From: Bacilli bacterium
GTDB taxonomy: Bacteria; Bacillota_I; Bacilli_A; RF39; UBA660
Reading direction: 5' to 3'
Assembly: GCA_029004695.1 (NCBI GenBank)
Contig: JAQVZB010000031.1
Coordinates: 1 to 11,471, forward strand
Length of the DNA stretch: 11,471 nucleotides
Numbering within the stretch: position 1 is the first letter of the stretch; every line of letters starts with the position of its first letter. Below the pieces are notes generated by a model. That model was not told the origin of the DNA. It did not search any database and saw only the letters and a list, made by a program, of their open reading frames with translations. This document shows positions 1 to 4,948 of this stretch, piece by piece. The translations under genes were made by a program, and so were the position numbers.

Positions 1-73
1 TTGAACTTCCGCGCCGGTTACCCGACCTACACCCTTAGCAGGGGCGCCTCTTCAGCCGCTTGAGTACTGCTCC
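1..73 (-). tRNA. tRNA-Ser(GCU), 3' end cut off by the window edge
   Basis: Read on the minus strand, the gene starts with the acceptor strand GGAGCAG (73 to 67). It continues through a D-arm and an anticodon stem CGCCC/GGGTG enclosing the loop CTGCTAA, giving anticodon GCT (codons AGC/AGU). A long class II variable arm with the pairing GTCGG/CCGGC follows, as expected for tRNA-Ser, and then the 5' T-stem GGAAG and TTCAA. The 3' half of the T-arm, the acceptor 3' strand and CCA lie beyond base 1. Confidence 0.93.
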
Positions 74-85
74 AAACCTAAACTA

Positions 86-114
86 ATTTTACAATAACTA
101 TCAGGTATTGTCAA
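86..114 (-). promoter_or_regulatory. SigA-type promoter of tRNA-Ser
   Basis: On the minus strand there is a perfect -35 TTGACA (114 to 109), a 17-base spacer and a -10 TAAAAT (91 to 86). The -10 ends 12 bases before the mature tRNA 5' end, which suits a stable-RNA promoter. The -35 box lies immediately after the T-rich tail of the upstream lipoprotein gene's terminator, so the two signals are packed end to end. Confidence 0.8.
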
Positions 115-116
115 TT

Positions 117-150
117 AAAAAACGGAAAAAACTTAGTATACTTCCGTTTT
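117..150 (-). terminator. Intrinsic terminator overlapping the 3' end of the lipoprotein gene
   Basis: A perfect 9-bp stem (AAAACGGAA / TTCCGTTTT, positions 150-142 with 127-119 on the minus strand) encloses a 14-base loop and ends in a run of six T. The stop codon (135-133) lies in the loop, so the 5' arm is coding sequence for the last residues. The loop is long, but the stem and T-run favour termination. Confidence 0.6.
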
Positions 151-999
151 AATCGCATCAATAAATTCTTTCATAAAAGTCATATAATTTTTATCATTTT
201 CTCTTTCTTCATCAGTTAAGTTTACCATTGAATTAATAGTTACAATTTTAGCCCCATTATCGATTAAGTCTTTAATATCTTTGCTTATTGTATCTGTTCC
301 TTGTAAGACAAAAAGATAAGAGTTTTCATTACTACTAAAGGCATTTTTAGCTTTACTAAATGATGTTGTAGATAATTCTTCATCTTCATAGCTAATATTT
401 AGGACTTCAAAACCATATTTTTTTAAAAAATCAAAAGAACTATTAGCTACAATAATATTTTTATTTGTGGCATTTTCAGCGATTAATTTTAATTCAGCAT
501 CAAATTCTGATATTTGAATTTTCAAATTTTCATAATTTTGATCAATACTTTCTAAGATTGAGGTATTAGTTACATATTCTTTTAAACCATTTTTAATATT
601 TTGCGCAATCATTAAACAGTTTGACGGACTTATCCATAGTTCAGTTTCTTCATCTTTTATTTCTAAACCTTGCGATACATCAATAATATTTATTTTTTTA
701 TTTTTATTAATCAGTGTTGCAGCAATTTGTTTTTCCGCACTTAATCCATTATAAATAAATAAATCACTATTACTAAACTCATCCATTTTTTTATTAGTAA
801 TAATATATTCAGAAATATCTTTACCATCGGGATAAATACTGTTTATCGTTGAATATTCACTATATAATTCATTAGTTATATACTCAATAGTATGAATAGT
901 AGTATAGATATTTATATCTTCAAAATTATCTTTTTTAATACAACCAGTTAAACTTATCATTGCAATAAAGATGATAATTATTTTTAAAATATTTTTCAT
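133..999 (-). CDS. TroA/ZnuA-fold substrate-binding lipoprotein lacking the canonical metal ligands
   Basis: 288 aa. The N-terminus is a lipoprotein signal peptide: basic start, hydrophobic stretch 4-17 and lipobox L17-T-G-C20, so the mature protein should be membrane-anchored at Cys20. The remainder follows the cluster A-I zinc/manganese ABC transporter binding-protein pattern. Visible landmarks are P57-x-G-x-D-x-x-x-Y65-x-x-T68, the segment DLFIYNG (79-85), W122-I-S-P125 followed by an amphipathic helix, and a K-K-Y-G motif (193-196). At the ligand positions the usual His residues look replaced: S63 in the first loop, E120 before W122 and about N186 before the YG motif. The only His in the whole protein is H36. 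It is therefore either a binding protein with altered chemistry or a non-transporting relative. No permease or ATPase gene is adjacent. The ATG has an AAGGAG site and overlaps the yidD stop as ATGA, so the two are co-translated. Confidence 0.8.
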   Translation of the reverse strand: MKNILKIIIIFIAMISLTGCIKKDNFEDINIYTTIHTIEYITNELYSEYSTINSIYPDGKDISEYIITNKKMDEFSNSDLFIYNGLSAEKQIAATLINKNKKINIIDVSQGLEIKDEETELWISPSNCLMIAQNIKNGLKEYVTNTSILESIDQNYENLKIQISEFDAELKLIAENATNKNIIVANSSFDFLKKYGFEVLNISYEDEELSTTSFSKAKNAFSSNENSYLFVLQGTDTISKDIKDLIDNGAKIVTINSMVNLTDEERENDKNYMTFMKEFIDAIKTEVY

Positions 1000-1211
1000 A
1001 AATTCTCCTTTAGTGGGTCAAAGCCATATTTTCCGAAAGGATGACATCTTAATAATCTTTTTAATCCTAACCAAAAACCTTTTCTTGATCCATACATTAT
1101 TATCGCTTCTTTCATATACTGACTACAAGTCGGAGTAAAGCGACAATAAGAATGCATTTTGAGTGGTGTATTTTGATATAGATTAATTGCTTTTATTAAA
1201 AAGTTGCTCAT
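996..1211 (-). CDS. yidD: YidD, membrane protein insertion efficiency factor
   Basis: 71 aa, the usual size of the family. The family core is clear: an N-terminal amphipathic helix, then S-Y-C23-R-F-T-P-T-C29-S-Q-Y, a G-x-x-K-G-x-W-L-x-x-K-R segment (41-52), and R-C56-H-P-F-G with a closing G-F-D-P-L. YidD is a small membrane-associated protein that helps the YidC/Oxa1 insertase place proteins in the inner membrane. The start codon is preceded by AGGTGA at about five bases. Its TGA stop overlaps the ATG of the lipoprotein gene, so the two form an operon. The usual partners rnpA, rpmH and yidC are not nearby. Confidence 0.95.
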   Translation of the reverse strand: MSNFLIKAINLYQNTPLKMHSYCRFTPTCSQYMKEAIIMYGSRKGFWLGLKRLLRCHPFGKYGFDPLKENL

Positions 1212-1267
1212 TCTATCACCTATTTAAATCTTACTACATTTTTAACTTTTTTTAAAGTAAAATATCA

Positions 1268-1296
1268 TTTAAAAAAATATTCTATTATGTTATATT
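1268..1296 (+). promoter_or_regulatory. Possible extended -10 promoter of the thymidine kinase gene
   Basis: A TGT-TATATT extended -10 (1288-1296) follows a weak -35 TTTAAA (1268-1273) at a 17-base spacing. The predicted transcript start is only about 10 bases ahead of the ATG, close to the AGGTGA site, so the leader would be very short. The 100-base divergent gap also serves yidD, for which I see no convincing promoter. Confidence 0.4.
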
Positions 1297-1313
1297 TATT
1301 ATAGGTGAAGTAT

Positions 1314-1952
1314 ATGATCGTATTTGTAACAGGTCCAATGTTTAGTTCAAAATCAAAAAGAATTGAAGAATATTATGATGCTGCTTCTTATAATAGCAAA
1401 GATAATATTTTGGTTTTTAAACCCGAAAAAGATACGAGAGATCAAAGTTTTGTTATTCCCCGAAGTGGTAAAAAAATAAAAGCCATTTTAATTAATAATT
1501 TATTACAAATTAAAGATTATATAACTGATAAAACAACTGATATCTTTATTGATGAAATTAATTTTTTTGAAAATTTACCAGAAAATAAAAAATTATTAAC
1601 GAGTAAATTCTTTTTAGAAAGAGAAAAAAGAATTAATAAAATTATATTATTATTTGAATATTTAAACTATCAAAAAGGGATTAATATTTTTTTAGCTGGC
1701 CTAGATTTTAATTCTGAAAGAAAACCTTTTGGAATAGCTCCTTTTTTAATTTCAATAGCTACTTCAACTGATAAATTAAATGCGCGCTGCACTAAATGTA
1801 ACGCCGCAGCTACTCATACTAATTATAAAGGTATTAAAGATGTTGAAGTTATTGTTGGATCAGATGAATATGAAGCTTTATGCCCTAAACACTGGTTTGA
1901 AGCTCAAGAAACCAAAGATAAAGATTTTATTAATAATATTATTAAAGGTTAA
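1314..1952 (+). CDS. tdk: Divergent thymidine kinase (TK1/Tdk family)
   Basis: 212 aa from ATG 1314, which has AGGTGA seven bases upstream. A GTG at 1305 would add three residues but overlaps that site. The enzyme should phosphorylate thymidine to dTMP with ATP in the salvage pathway. Visible features: P-loop G7-P-M-F-S-S-K-S14, DTR (40-42), the Walker B/catalytic segment D80-E81-I-N-F-F, A-G-L-D131-F corresponding to the GLD-DFRG loop, and a zinc ribbon C159-x2-C162 ... C190-x2-H193. Oddities: the P-loop has Ser where the family has Gly (FSGK to FSSK), and about 20 extra residues lie between the catalytic Glu and the GLDF loop. The general pattern resembles phage-like Tdk proteins, which is an inference. 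It is one base ahead of the ASCH gene and probably co-transcribed. Confidence 0.85.
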   Translation: MIVFVTGPMFSSKSKRIEEYYDAASYNSKDNILVFKPEKDTRDQSFVIPRSGKKIKAILINNLLQIKDYITDKTTDIFIDEINFFENLPENKKLLTSKFFLEREKRINKIILLFEYLNYQKGINIFLAGLDFNSERKPFGIAPFLISIATSTDKLNARCTKCNAAATHTNYKGIKDVEVIVGSDEYEALCPKHWFEAQETKDKDFINNIIKG

Positions 1953-1953
1953 A

Positions 1954-2331
1954 ATGAAAGTCATAAGTATTAAACAACCTTGGGCATCATTAATTATCAA
2001 CGGTTATAAAGAATATGAATTTAGAACTTGGAAAACCAAATACCGAGGTAAAATTTTAATTCATGCTAGTCAAACGATTGATAAAGATATAATGCCTAAA
2101 TTTAAGGCTTTTAATTTAGAATATCCAACGGGATGTATAATCGGTGAAGTTCATATTACTGATTGTCTTAAAATTGATTCTCTTTTAGCTGAAAAATTAA
2201 AAAAAGAAAATAATATTATATACGAAGACAATTATATTGATAATTATGCTTTTAAGTTAGATAAAATAATAAAATATGATAATCCCATTAAAGTTAAAGG
2301 CCAATTAGGAATATGGAATTATAATAAATAA
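1954..2331 (+). CDS. ASCH-domain protein
   Basis: 125 aa. The start is ATG 1954, one base after the tdk stop, with AAAGG seven to eight bases upstream at the end of tdk; reading further upstream in this frame only shadows tdk. The whole protein is one ASCH domain (PUA-like beta barrel). It has K-Q-P-W-A-S-L-I (7-14), G17-x-K19-x-x-E22-x-R24 and W26, Y30-R-G-x-I-L-I-H-A (30-38), Y57-P-T-G-C-I-I-G, and the C-terminal K-G-Q-L-G-I-W (115-121). ASCH domains bind RNA or nucleosides. Characterised members include the ASC-1 coactivator domain and E. coli YqfB, an N4-acetylcytidine amidohydrolase. Coupling to a nucleoside kinase suggests a nucleoside- or RNA-related role, but the substrate cannot be read from the sequence. 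Confidence 0.85.
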   Translation: MKVISIKQPWASLIINGYKEYEFRTWKTKYRGKILIHASQTIDKDIMPKFKAFNLEYPTGCIIGEVHITDCLKIDSLLAEKLKKENNIIYEDNYIDNYAFKLDKIIKYDNPIKVKGQLGIWNYNK

Positions 2332-2344
2332 GGATTATTAAATA

Positions 2345-2371
2345 AAAAAGTATTGCAAAAAACTACTTTTT
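2345..2371 (+). terminator. Weak A/T hairpin after the ASCH gene
   Basis: AAAAAGTA (2345-2352) and TACTTTTT (2364-2371) form an 8-bp stem around an 11-base loop, 14 bases after the ASCH stop. Only two of the pairs are G-C and no long T-run follows, so termination may be partial. The -35 box of the tRNA promoter lies in the loop. Confidence 0.45.
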
Positions 2372-2381
2372 ATTATAGAAT
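2354..2381 (+). promoter_or_regulatory. Promoter of the tRNA-Ile/tRNA-Glu pair
   Basis: -35 TTGCAA (2354-2359), a 16-base spacer and -10 TAGAAT (2376-2381). The -10 ends 20 bases before the tRNA-Ile 5' end. It overlaps the preceding hairpin. Confidence 0.6.
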
Positions 2382-2401
2382 GAAATAGGTTCACATCAAA
2401 T

Positions 2402-2478
<77 letters not shown>

Positions 2479-2485
2479 TTTAGAT

Positions 2486-2561
2486 GGCCCGTTGGTGAAA
2501 CGGTTAACACACATGCCTTTCACGCATGCATTTATGGGTTCAAATCCCGTACGGGTCACCA
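2486..2561 (+). tRNA. tRNA-Glu(UUC)
   Basis: 76 nt with encoded CCA. The acceptor stem is GGCCCGT/ACGGGTC. The anticodon arm CATGC-CTTTCAC-GCATG gives anticodon TTC. The T-arm ATGGG-TTCAAAT-CCCGT is intact. The overall sequence is very close to the common Firmicutes tRNA-Glu. Confidence 0.97.
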
Positions 2562-2574
2562 AATATAAGAACCT

Positions 2575-2605
2575 AAAATAGATTGTCTTTAACAATCTAT
2601 TTTTT
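2575..2605 (+). terminator. Strong intrinsic terminator of the tRNA operon
   Basis: A perfect 12-bp stem, AAAATAGATTGT (2575-2586) with its complement at 2592-2603, encloses a 5-base loop and runs into T through 2605. It starts 14 bases after tRNA-Glu. The next promoter's -35 begins three bases after the T-run. Confidence 0.9.
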
Positions 2606-2607
2606 CC

Positions 2608-2637
2608 TTGTTAAAATTATTAATTGTATGCTAGAAT
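2608..2637 (+). promoter_or_regulatory. Extended -10 promoter of the unknown gene at 2671
   Basis: -35 TTGTTA (2608-2613), an 18-base spacer and -10 TAGAAT (2632-2637), preceded by the extended element TGc (2629-2631). The predicted transcript start is near 2644, giving a leader of under 30 bases that carries the GGAGG site. Confidence 0.65.
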
Positions 2638-2670
2638 AATATTTATTATTTTTAATTGGAGGAAATGATT

Positions 2671-3273
2671 ATGACAAAACTAATTAAACAACAAGCAATG
2701 GCTGATAAATTAAGAGATGAAAAATATGAAAGAGAAAAAAATGAAAGACATGAAGCCTTTATTAATCTTAAAGAAAAAAGTCAAGAATATGTATCACTAA
2801 TTGATAAATTTAATGATGTTTATAGTACTTGGGGTCTTGACTTAACTAGTTTGTCAGAAAATATAAGTAAGGATTACCCTATTTCGACTAATCTGATTAA
2901 TCAAATTAATACTTCTTCCAAAGATAATAACTTAGAATTACAATTATGGAAATTAATTAGAAAATATATCGTTTTAGAACAACAAAAAGTAAAAATGAAT
3001 TTTCAAGATTCTAATAAAAATTTTCATCATTTACTCTATTGGGGAAATGAATTTTTAAATATGCAAGGAATCGATTTATTGTATATGATTTATATATTAT
3101 TAGATAATCAACTTTTAAATACTCCAAATGAATTAAATAGTATTTTTGATGATAATAGAATGAAAATTATCTTACCAGAAATGACAGCTTCATTTAGTTA
3201 TAATGGTGATACTAGGATAGATTTTTCTATTCCAGATGTAGGAAATTTAAATATTTTAACAAAAAGAAAATAA
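2671..3273 (+). CDS. Hypothetical soluble protein with a charged coiled-coil-like N-terminus
   Basis: 200 aa, not recognised. ATG 2671 is chosen because GGAGG (2658-2662) is 8 bases upstream; the ATG at 2665 is only two bases from that site, and the TTG at 2656 overlaps it. Residues 1-50 are rich in K, E and R and predict a long amphipathic helix or coiled coil. Residues 85-150 look helical and hydrophobic in patches (for example L-L-Y-W-G-N-E-F 121-128 and I-D-L-L-Y-M-I-Y-I-L-L 134-144). The end (165-190) looks like a small beta-strand segment. No signal peptide or clear membrane anchor is visible. It has its own promoter and is followed by an IS remnant, so it is a monocistronic orphan. It could be a cargo or phage-derived gene. 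No catalytic motif is visible and no function is proposed. Confidence 0.7.
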   Translation: MTKLIKQQAMADKLRDEKYEREKNERHEAFINLKEKSQEYVSLIDKFNDVYSTWGLDLTSLSENISKDYPISTNLINQINTSSKDNNLELQLWKLIRKYIVLEQQKVKMNFQDSNKNFHHLLYWGNEFLNMQGIDLLYMIYILLDNQLLNTPNELNSIFDDNRMKIILPEMTASFSYNGDTRIDFSIPDVGNLNILTKRK

Positions 3274-3332
3274 AAATTCCCTTTATGAAGTGAACCCTAT
3301 TTTAGACATGTTAATAAAAAAGTCTTTTTAAT

Positions 3333-3363
3333 AAAATAGTATTTCAAGAAAGGAGACTATTTT
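3333..3363 (+). other. Hairpin exposing an SD in its loop inside the IS remnant
   Basis: AAAATAGT (3333-3340) pairs perfectly with ACTATTTT (3356-3363). The 15-base loop carries AAGGAG (3350-3355), the ribosome binding site of the vestigial orfA ATG at 3367. IS elements often use such a hairpin to hold down translation from outside transcripts; that role here is inferred. Confidence 0.4.
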
Positions 3364-3377
3364 TATATGGCATTTTA

Positions 3378-3488
3378 ATGATTAAAAATGTATTTAATAA
3401 ATTTAAAGGTACATATGAATATCGAAGGATAACTGAAAGCTTAAAGATTGAATATGGTGTAATATTTAATCATGGCATGGTCTCTTAA
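3378..3488 (+). pseudogene. Fragment of IS3-family transposase OrfB (HTH_21 region)
   Basis: A 36-codon open frame whose translation contains I-K-N-V-F-N-K-F-K-G-T-Y-E-Y-R-R-I-T, then E-S-L-K and later F-N-H-G-M-V. This is the segment just before the integrase core in IS150/IS3 OrfB, where the family has the pattern G-x-Y-G-Y-R-R-I-T ... L ... V-N-H-K-x-V. The DDE catalytic domain is completely missing and the frame stops at 3486. It is a non-functional relic left by internal deletion. Confidence 0.75.
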
Positions 3489-3550
3489 AGAAAGAAACCT
3501 TATATAACAATAATATATTTGGGTTCACTTTATTTGGAGACTTTTTCTAT

Positions 3551-3580
3551 TTGTCAATTAAACTTATTATATGCTATTAT
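3551..3580 (+). promoter_or_regulatory. Extended -10 promoter of the membrane-protein gene at 3599
   Basis: -35 TTGTCA (3551-3556), an 18-base spacer and TGc-TATTAT (3572-3580). The geometry is the same as the promoter at 2608-2637. The predicted start is close to 3587, so the leader is only about a dozen bases and begins at the AGGA site. The promoter lies just outside the right end of the IS remnant. Confidence 0.6.
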
Positions 3581-3598
3581 ATACTTAGGATGGCATTT

Positions 3599-4222
3599 AT
3601 GAAAAAAGGATTGAAAATAGCCTTGATAACGATAACTTTAATAGTACTTTTAGGTACTGTATTTGCATTTATTGACTATACTAGATTAAAAAATGATAAA
3701 AAGCCTATATTTATTTATAGAAATGTACATGTTTATACTAACACTAAACTATTAGGTGTAGAATACTATGGTTTAGGATACAGTATATTTGACTGCAAAG
3801 AGTGTATGAAAAAAATAAAAATTAACCCACTTTATTTTAGTACTTATGCGTGGTTTATAAGTTCAAGTGATATTGATAATGTCAAGATAATAGAAAGTGA
3901 AAAATGTAACTCAAAAGCCGAGTTATACTATTCTTTTAGTGATAATAGAAATGTATATACCTATTGCTTAGATGATATTAAAATAACTGAAAAAAATGAG
4001 AATTCGTTTACTCTAAAAGATTATTTAAATATGGATAATGATGTAATATATGATATTATCGAAAAATTCACCATTTGGCCAGAGGCATCATTTGATGATG
4101 GCGGCACAAAAATATTTTCTGGAGAAAATTTTAACATTTTAGTATGCAAAACCATTAGTGATAATAATAATATATATATAGGTACAAAAACAATGGGATA
4201 TAATAAAGGATTTTGCGAATAA
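3599..4222 (+). CDS. Single-pass membrane-anchored protein of unknown function
   Basis: 207 aa from ATG 3599, with AGGA (3587-3590) eight bases upstream; the in-frame ATG at 3590 abuts that site. Residues 5-26 form one transmembrane helix or uncleaved signal anchor, followed by F-I-D-Y-T-R-L-K-N-D-K-K-P-I-F (24-38). I recall this junction from a family of small uncharacterised Firmicutes membrane proteins, together with Y-G-L-G-Y (57-61) and the C-terminal D-G-G-T (167-170), I-Y-I-G (192-195) and F-C-E end. The bulk should lie outside the membrane. Six Cys (66, 69, 103, 123, 183, 206) could form disulfides if extracellular. It stands alone between the IS remnant and a decayed reading frame. 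The function is unknown; the family recall is from memory, not a search. Confidence 0.75.
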   Translation: MKKGLKIALITITLIVLLGTVFAFIDYTRLKNDKKPIFIYRNVHVYTNTKLLGVEYYGLGYSIFDCKECMKKIKINPLYFSTYAWFISSSDIDNVKIIESEKCNSKAELYYSFSDNRNVYTYCLDDIKITEKNENSFTLKDYLNMDNDVIYDIIEKFTIWPEASFDDGGTKIFSGENFNILVCKTISDNNNIYIGTKTMGYNKGFCE

Positions 4223-4366
4223 AAAAAATAATAAAATACATTAAAATTATTATTGTATTAATCAATGCATTTATTATTGATACGATTGTAATTCATACGA
4301 TAAATGCTAAAATATTTCATTAGTATTACTGATACAGATAAAGATGTTAATCAATTTATAAGATAA
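4213..4366 (+). pseudogene. Possible decayed small membrane-protein gene
   Basis: A TTG at 4213, with AGGA two bases upstream and overlapping the end of the previous gene, opens a frame with a basic start (R-I-K-K-I-I-K-Y) and a hydrophobic stretch that ends in I-N-A-K-I-F-H at a TAG (4321). A second frame, shifted by one base, runs through I-T-D-T-D-K-D-V-N-Q-F to TAA 4364. Together they look like the N-terminal anchor and start of the mature part of a small membrane protein broken by a frameshift. Short AT-rich DNA can produce such frames by chance. Confidence 0.3.
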
Positions 4367-4385
4367 ATTATATTTATCTTTTTTT
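4361..4385 (+). terminator. Intrinsic terminator closing the plus-strand accessory region
   Basis: AGATAAAT (4361-4368) pairs with ATTTATCT (4372-4379) around a 3-base loop, followed by a T-run to 4385. It faces the minus-strand terminator at 4390-4415, so the two convergent units are well separated. Confidence 0.75.
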
Positions 4386-4389
4386 CTAT

Positions 4390-4415
4390 AAAAAAAGTAT
4401 CATTTTGATACTTTT
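4390..4415 (-). terminator. Intrinsic terminator of the mraZ-pbp operon
   Basis: On the minus strand AAAAGTATCA (4415-4406) pairs perfectly with TGATACTTTT (4402-4393) around a 3-base loop, then runs into more T (4392-4390). The operon's last stop codon TGA (4402-4400) is the start of the 3' arm, so the gene end is part of the terminator. Confidence 0.8.
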
Positions 4416-4948
4416 GATAAACTTAATTCAATTTTATCAAGAATTTCTTTTCCATCTACTGTTTTAGCTTCAATGATAAAATATAAACCATTTTCTAACG
4501 ATTTAATCTTTTCTTTAGTAAAATAAGTATTATTATGATAAGGTTCAGCTATATTATAAGCGCTTATTTCACTCAAAAGGACTTTTAAAGAAAGACCTAT
4601 TTCATCTTTACCACTTTTAATTGCTAATGGCATTAAAGTATTGTTTTTATCGATATAATATCCGATTTTATATTCAGTAACAACAAAATCTTGCTTATTT
4701 ATATACTCGATGTCTGATCCTTCTAATAATTTAACATCATAATTTAAACTTATTACGCCATTTAAGATCGTAATATAATCACTTTTACCACTAAACATAT
4801 ATGTTTTACTAGATCTCATTAAATGATTACAAAAAATAAGTAATACTATAACAATAATTATTAAGGCAAATATAATAGCTCGATAAGATTTTAGAAAATT
4901 AATTATTTGCTTTTTTAATTCATTCTTCTTTTGCTTTTTCTTTTTCAT
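4400..4948 (-). CDS. Unknown single-pass membrane protein, last gene of the mraZ operon
   Basis: 182 aa, not recognised. The N-terminus is very basic (nine Lys in the first 13 residues), then a transmembrane helix at about 22-42 and an outside domain of about 140 residues, giving an N-in topology like FtsL or DivIC. The outer domain starts with F-S-G-K-S-D-Y-I-T-I-L-N-G (52-64) and alternates short hydrophobic strands, so it is probably beta-rich. There are no Cys in it and no known enzyme motif. ATG 4948 has AGGAGTG about seven bases upstream, inside the pbp coding end. The gene overlaps pbp by 29 bases in another frame, so translation is coupled. In most Firmicutes mraY or a second PBP gene sits here, so a cell-wall or divisome role is a fair inference but unproven. 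Confidence 0.8.
   Translation of the reverse strand: MKKKKQKKNELKKQIINFLKSYRAIIFALIIIVIVLLIFCNHLMRSSKTYMFSGKSDYITILNGVISLNYDVKLLEGSDIEYINKQDFVVTEYKIGYYIDKNNTLMPLAIKSGKDEIGLSLKVLLSEISAYNIAEPYHNNTYFTKEKIKSLENGLYFIIEAKTVDGKEILDKIELSLSKVSK

Larger units (their letters stand above)
3291..3527 (+). mobile_element. Decayed IS3-family element (MITE-like deletion derivative)
   Basis: The ends are inverted repeats: AAGTGAACCC at 3288-3297 is exactly complementary to 3521-3530. The element bounds are taken as TGAACCC (3291) to GGGTTCA (3527), matching the TG...CA ends and following TAGACA typical of IS3/IS150-group insertion sequences. Inside are a start ATG with AAGGAG that stops after three codons (orfA remnant, 3367) and a 36-codon piece of the orfB transposase. 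An intact element would be over 1.2 kb, so most of orfA and orfB has been deleted. No clear target duplication is visible; the 3-bp flanks AAG and CTT are complementary rather than direct. Confidence 0.65.

Noticed and set aside
1780..1953. N-terminal extension of the ASCH frame
   Set aside because: It is a Lys/Leu/Ile-rich shadow of the thymidine kinase zinc-ribbon region; ASCH homology begins exactly at ATG 1954, which follows the tdk stop and has its own AAAGG.
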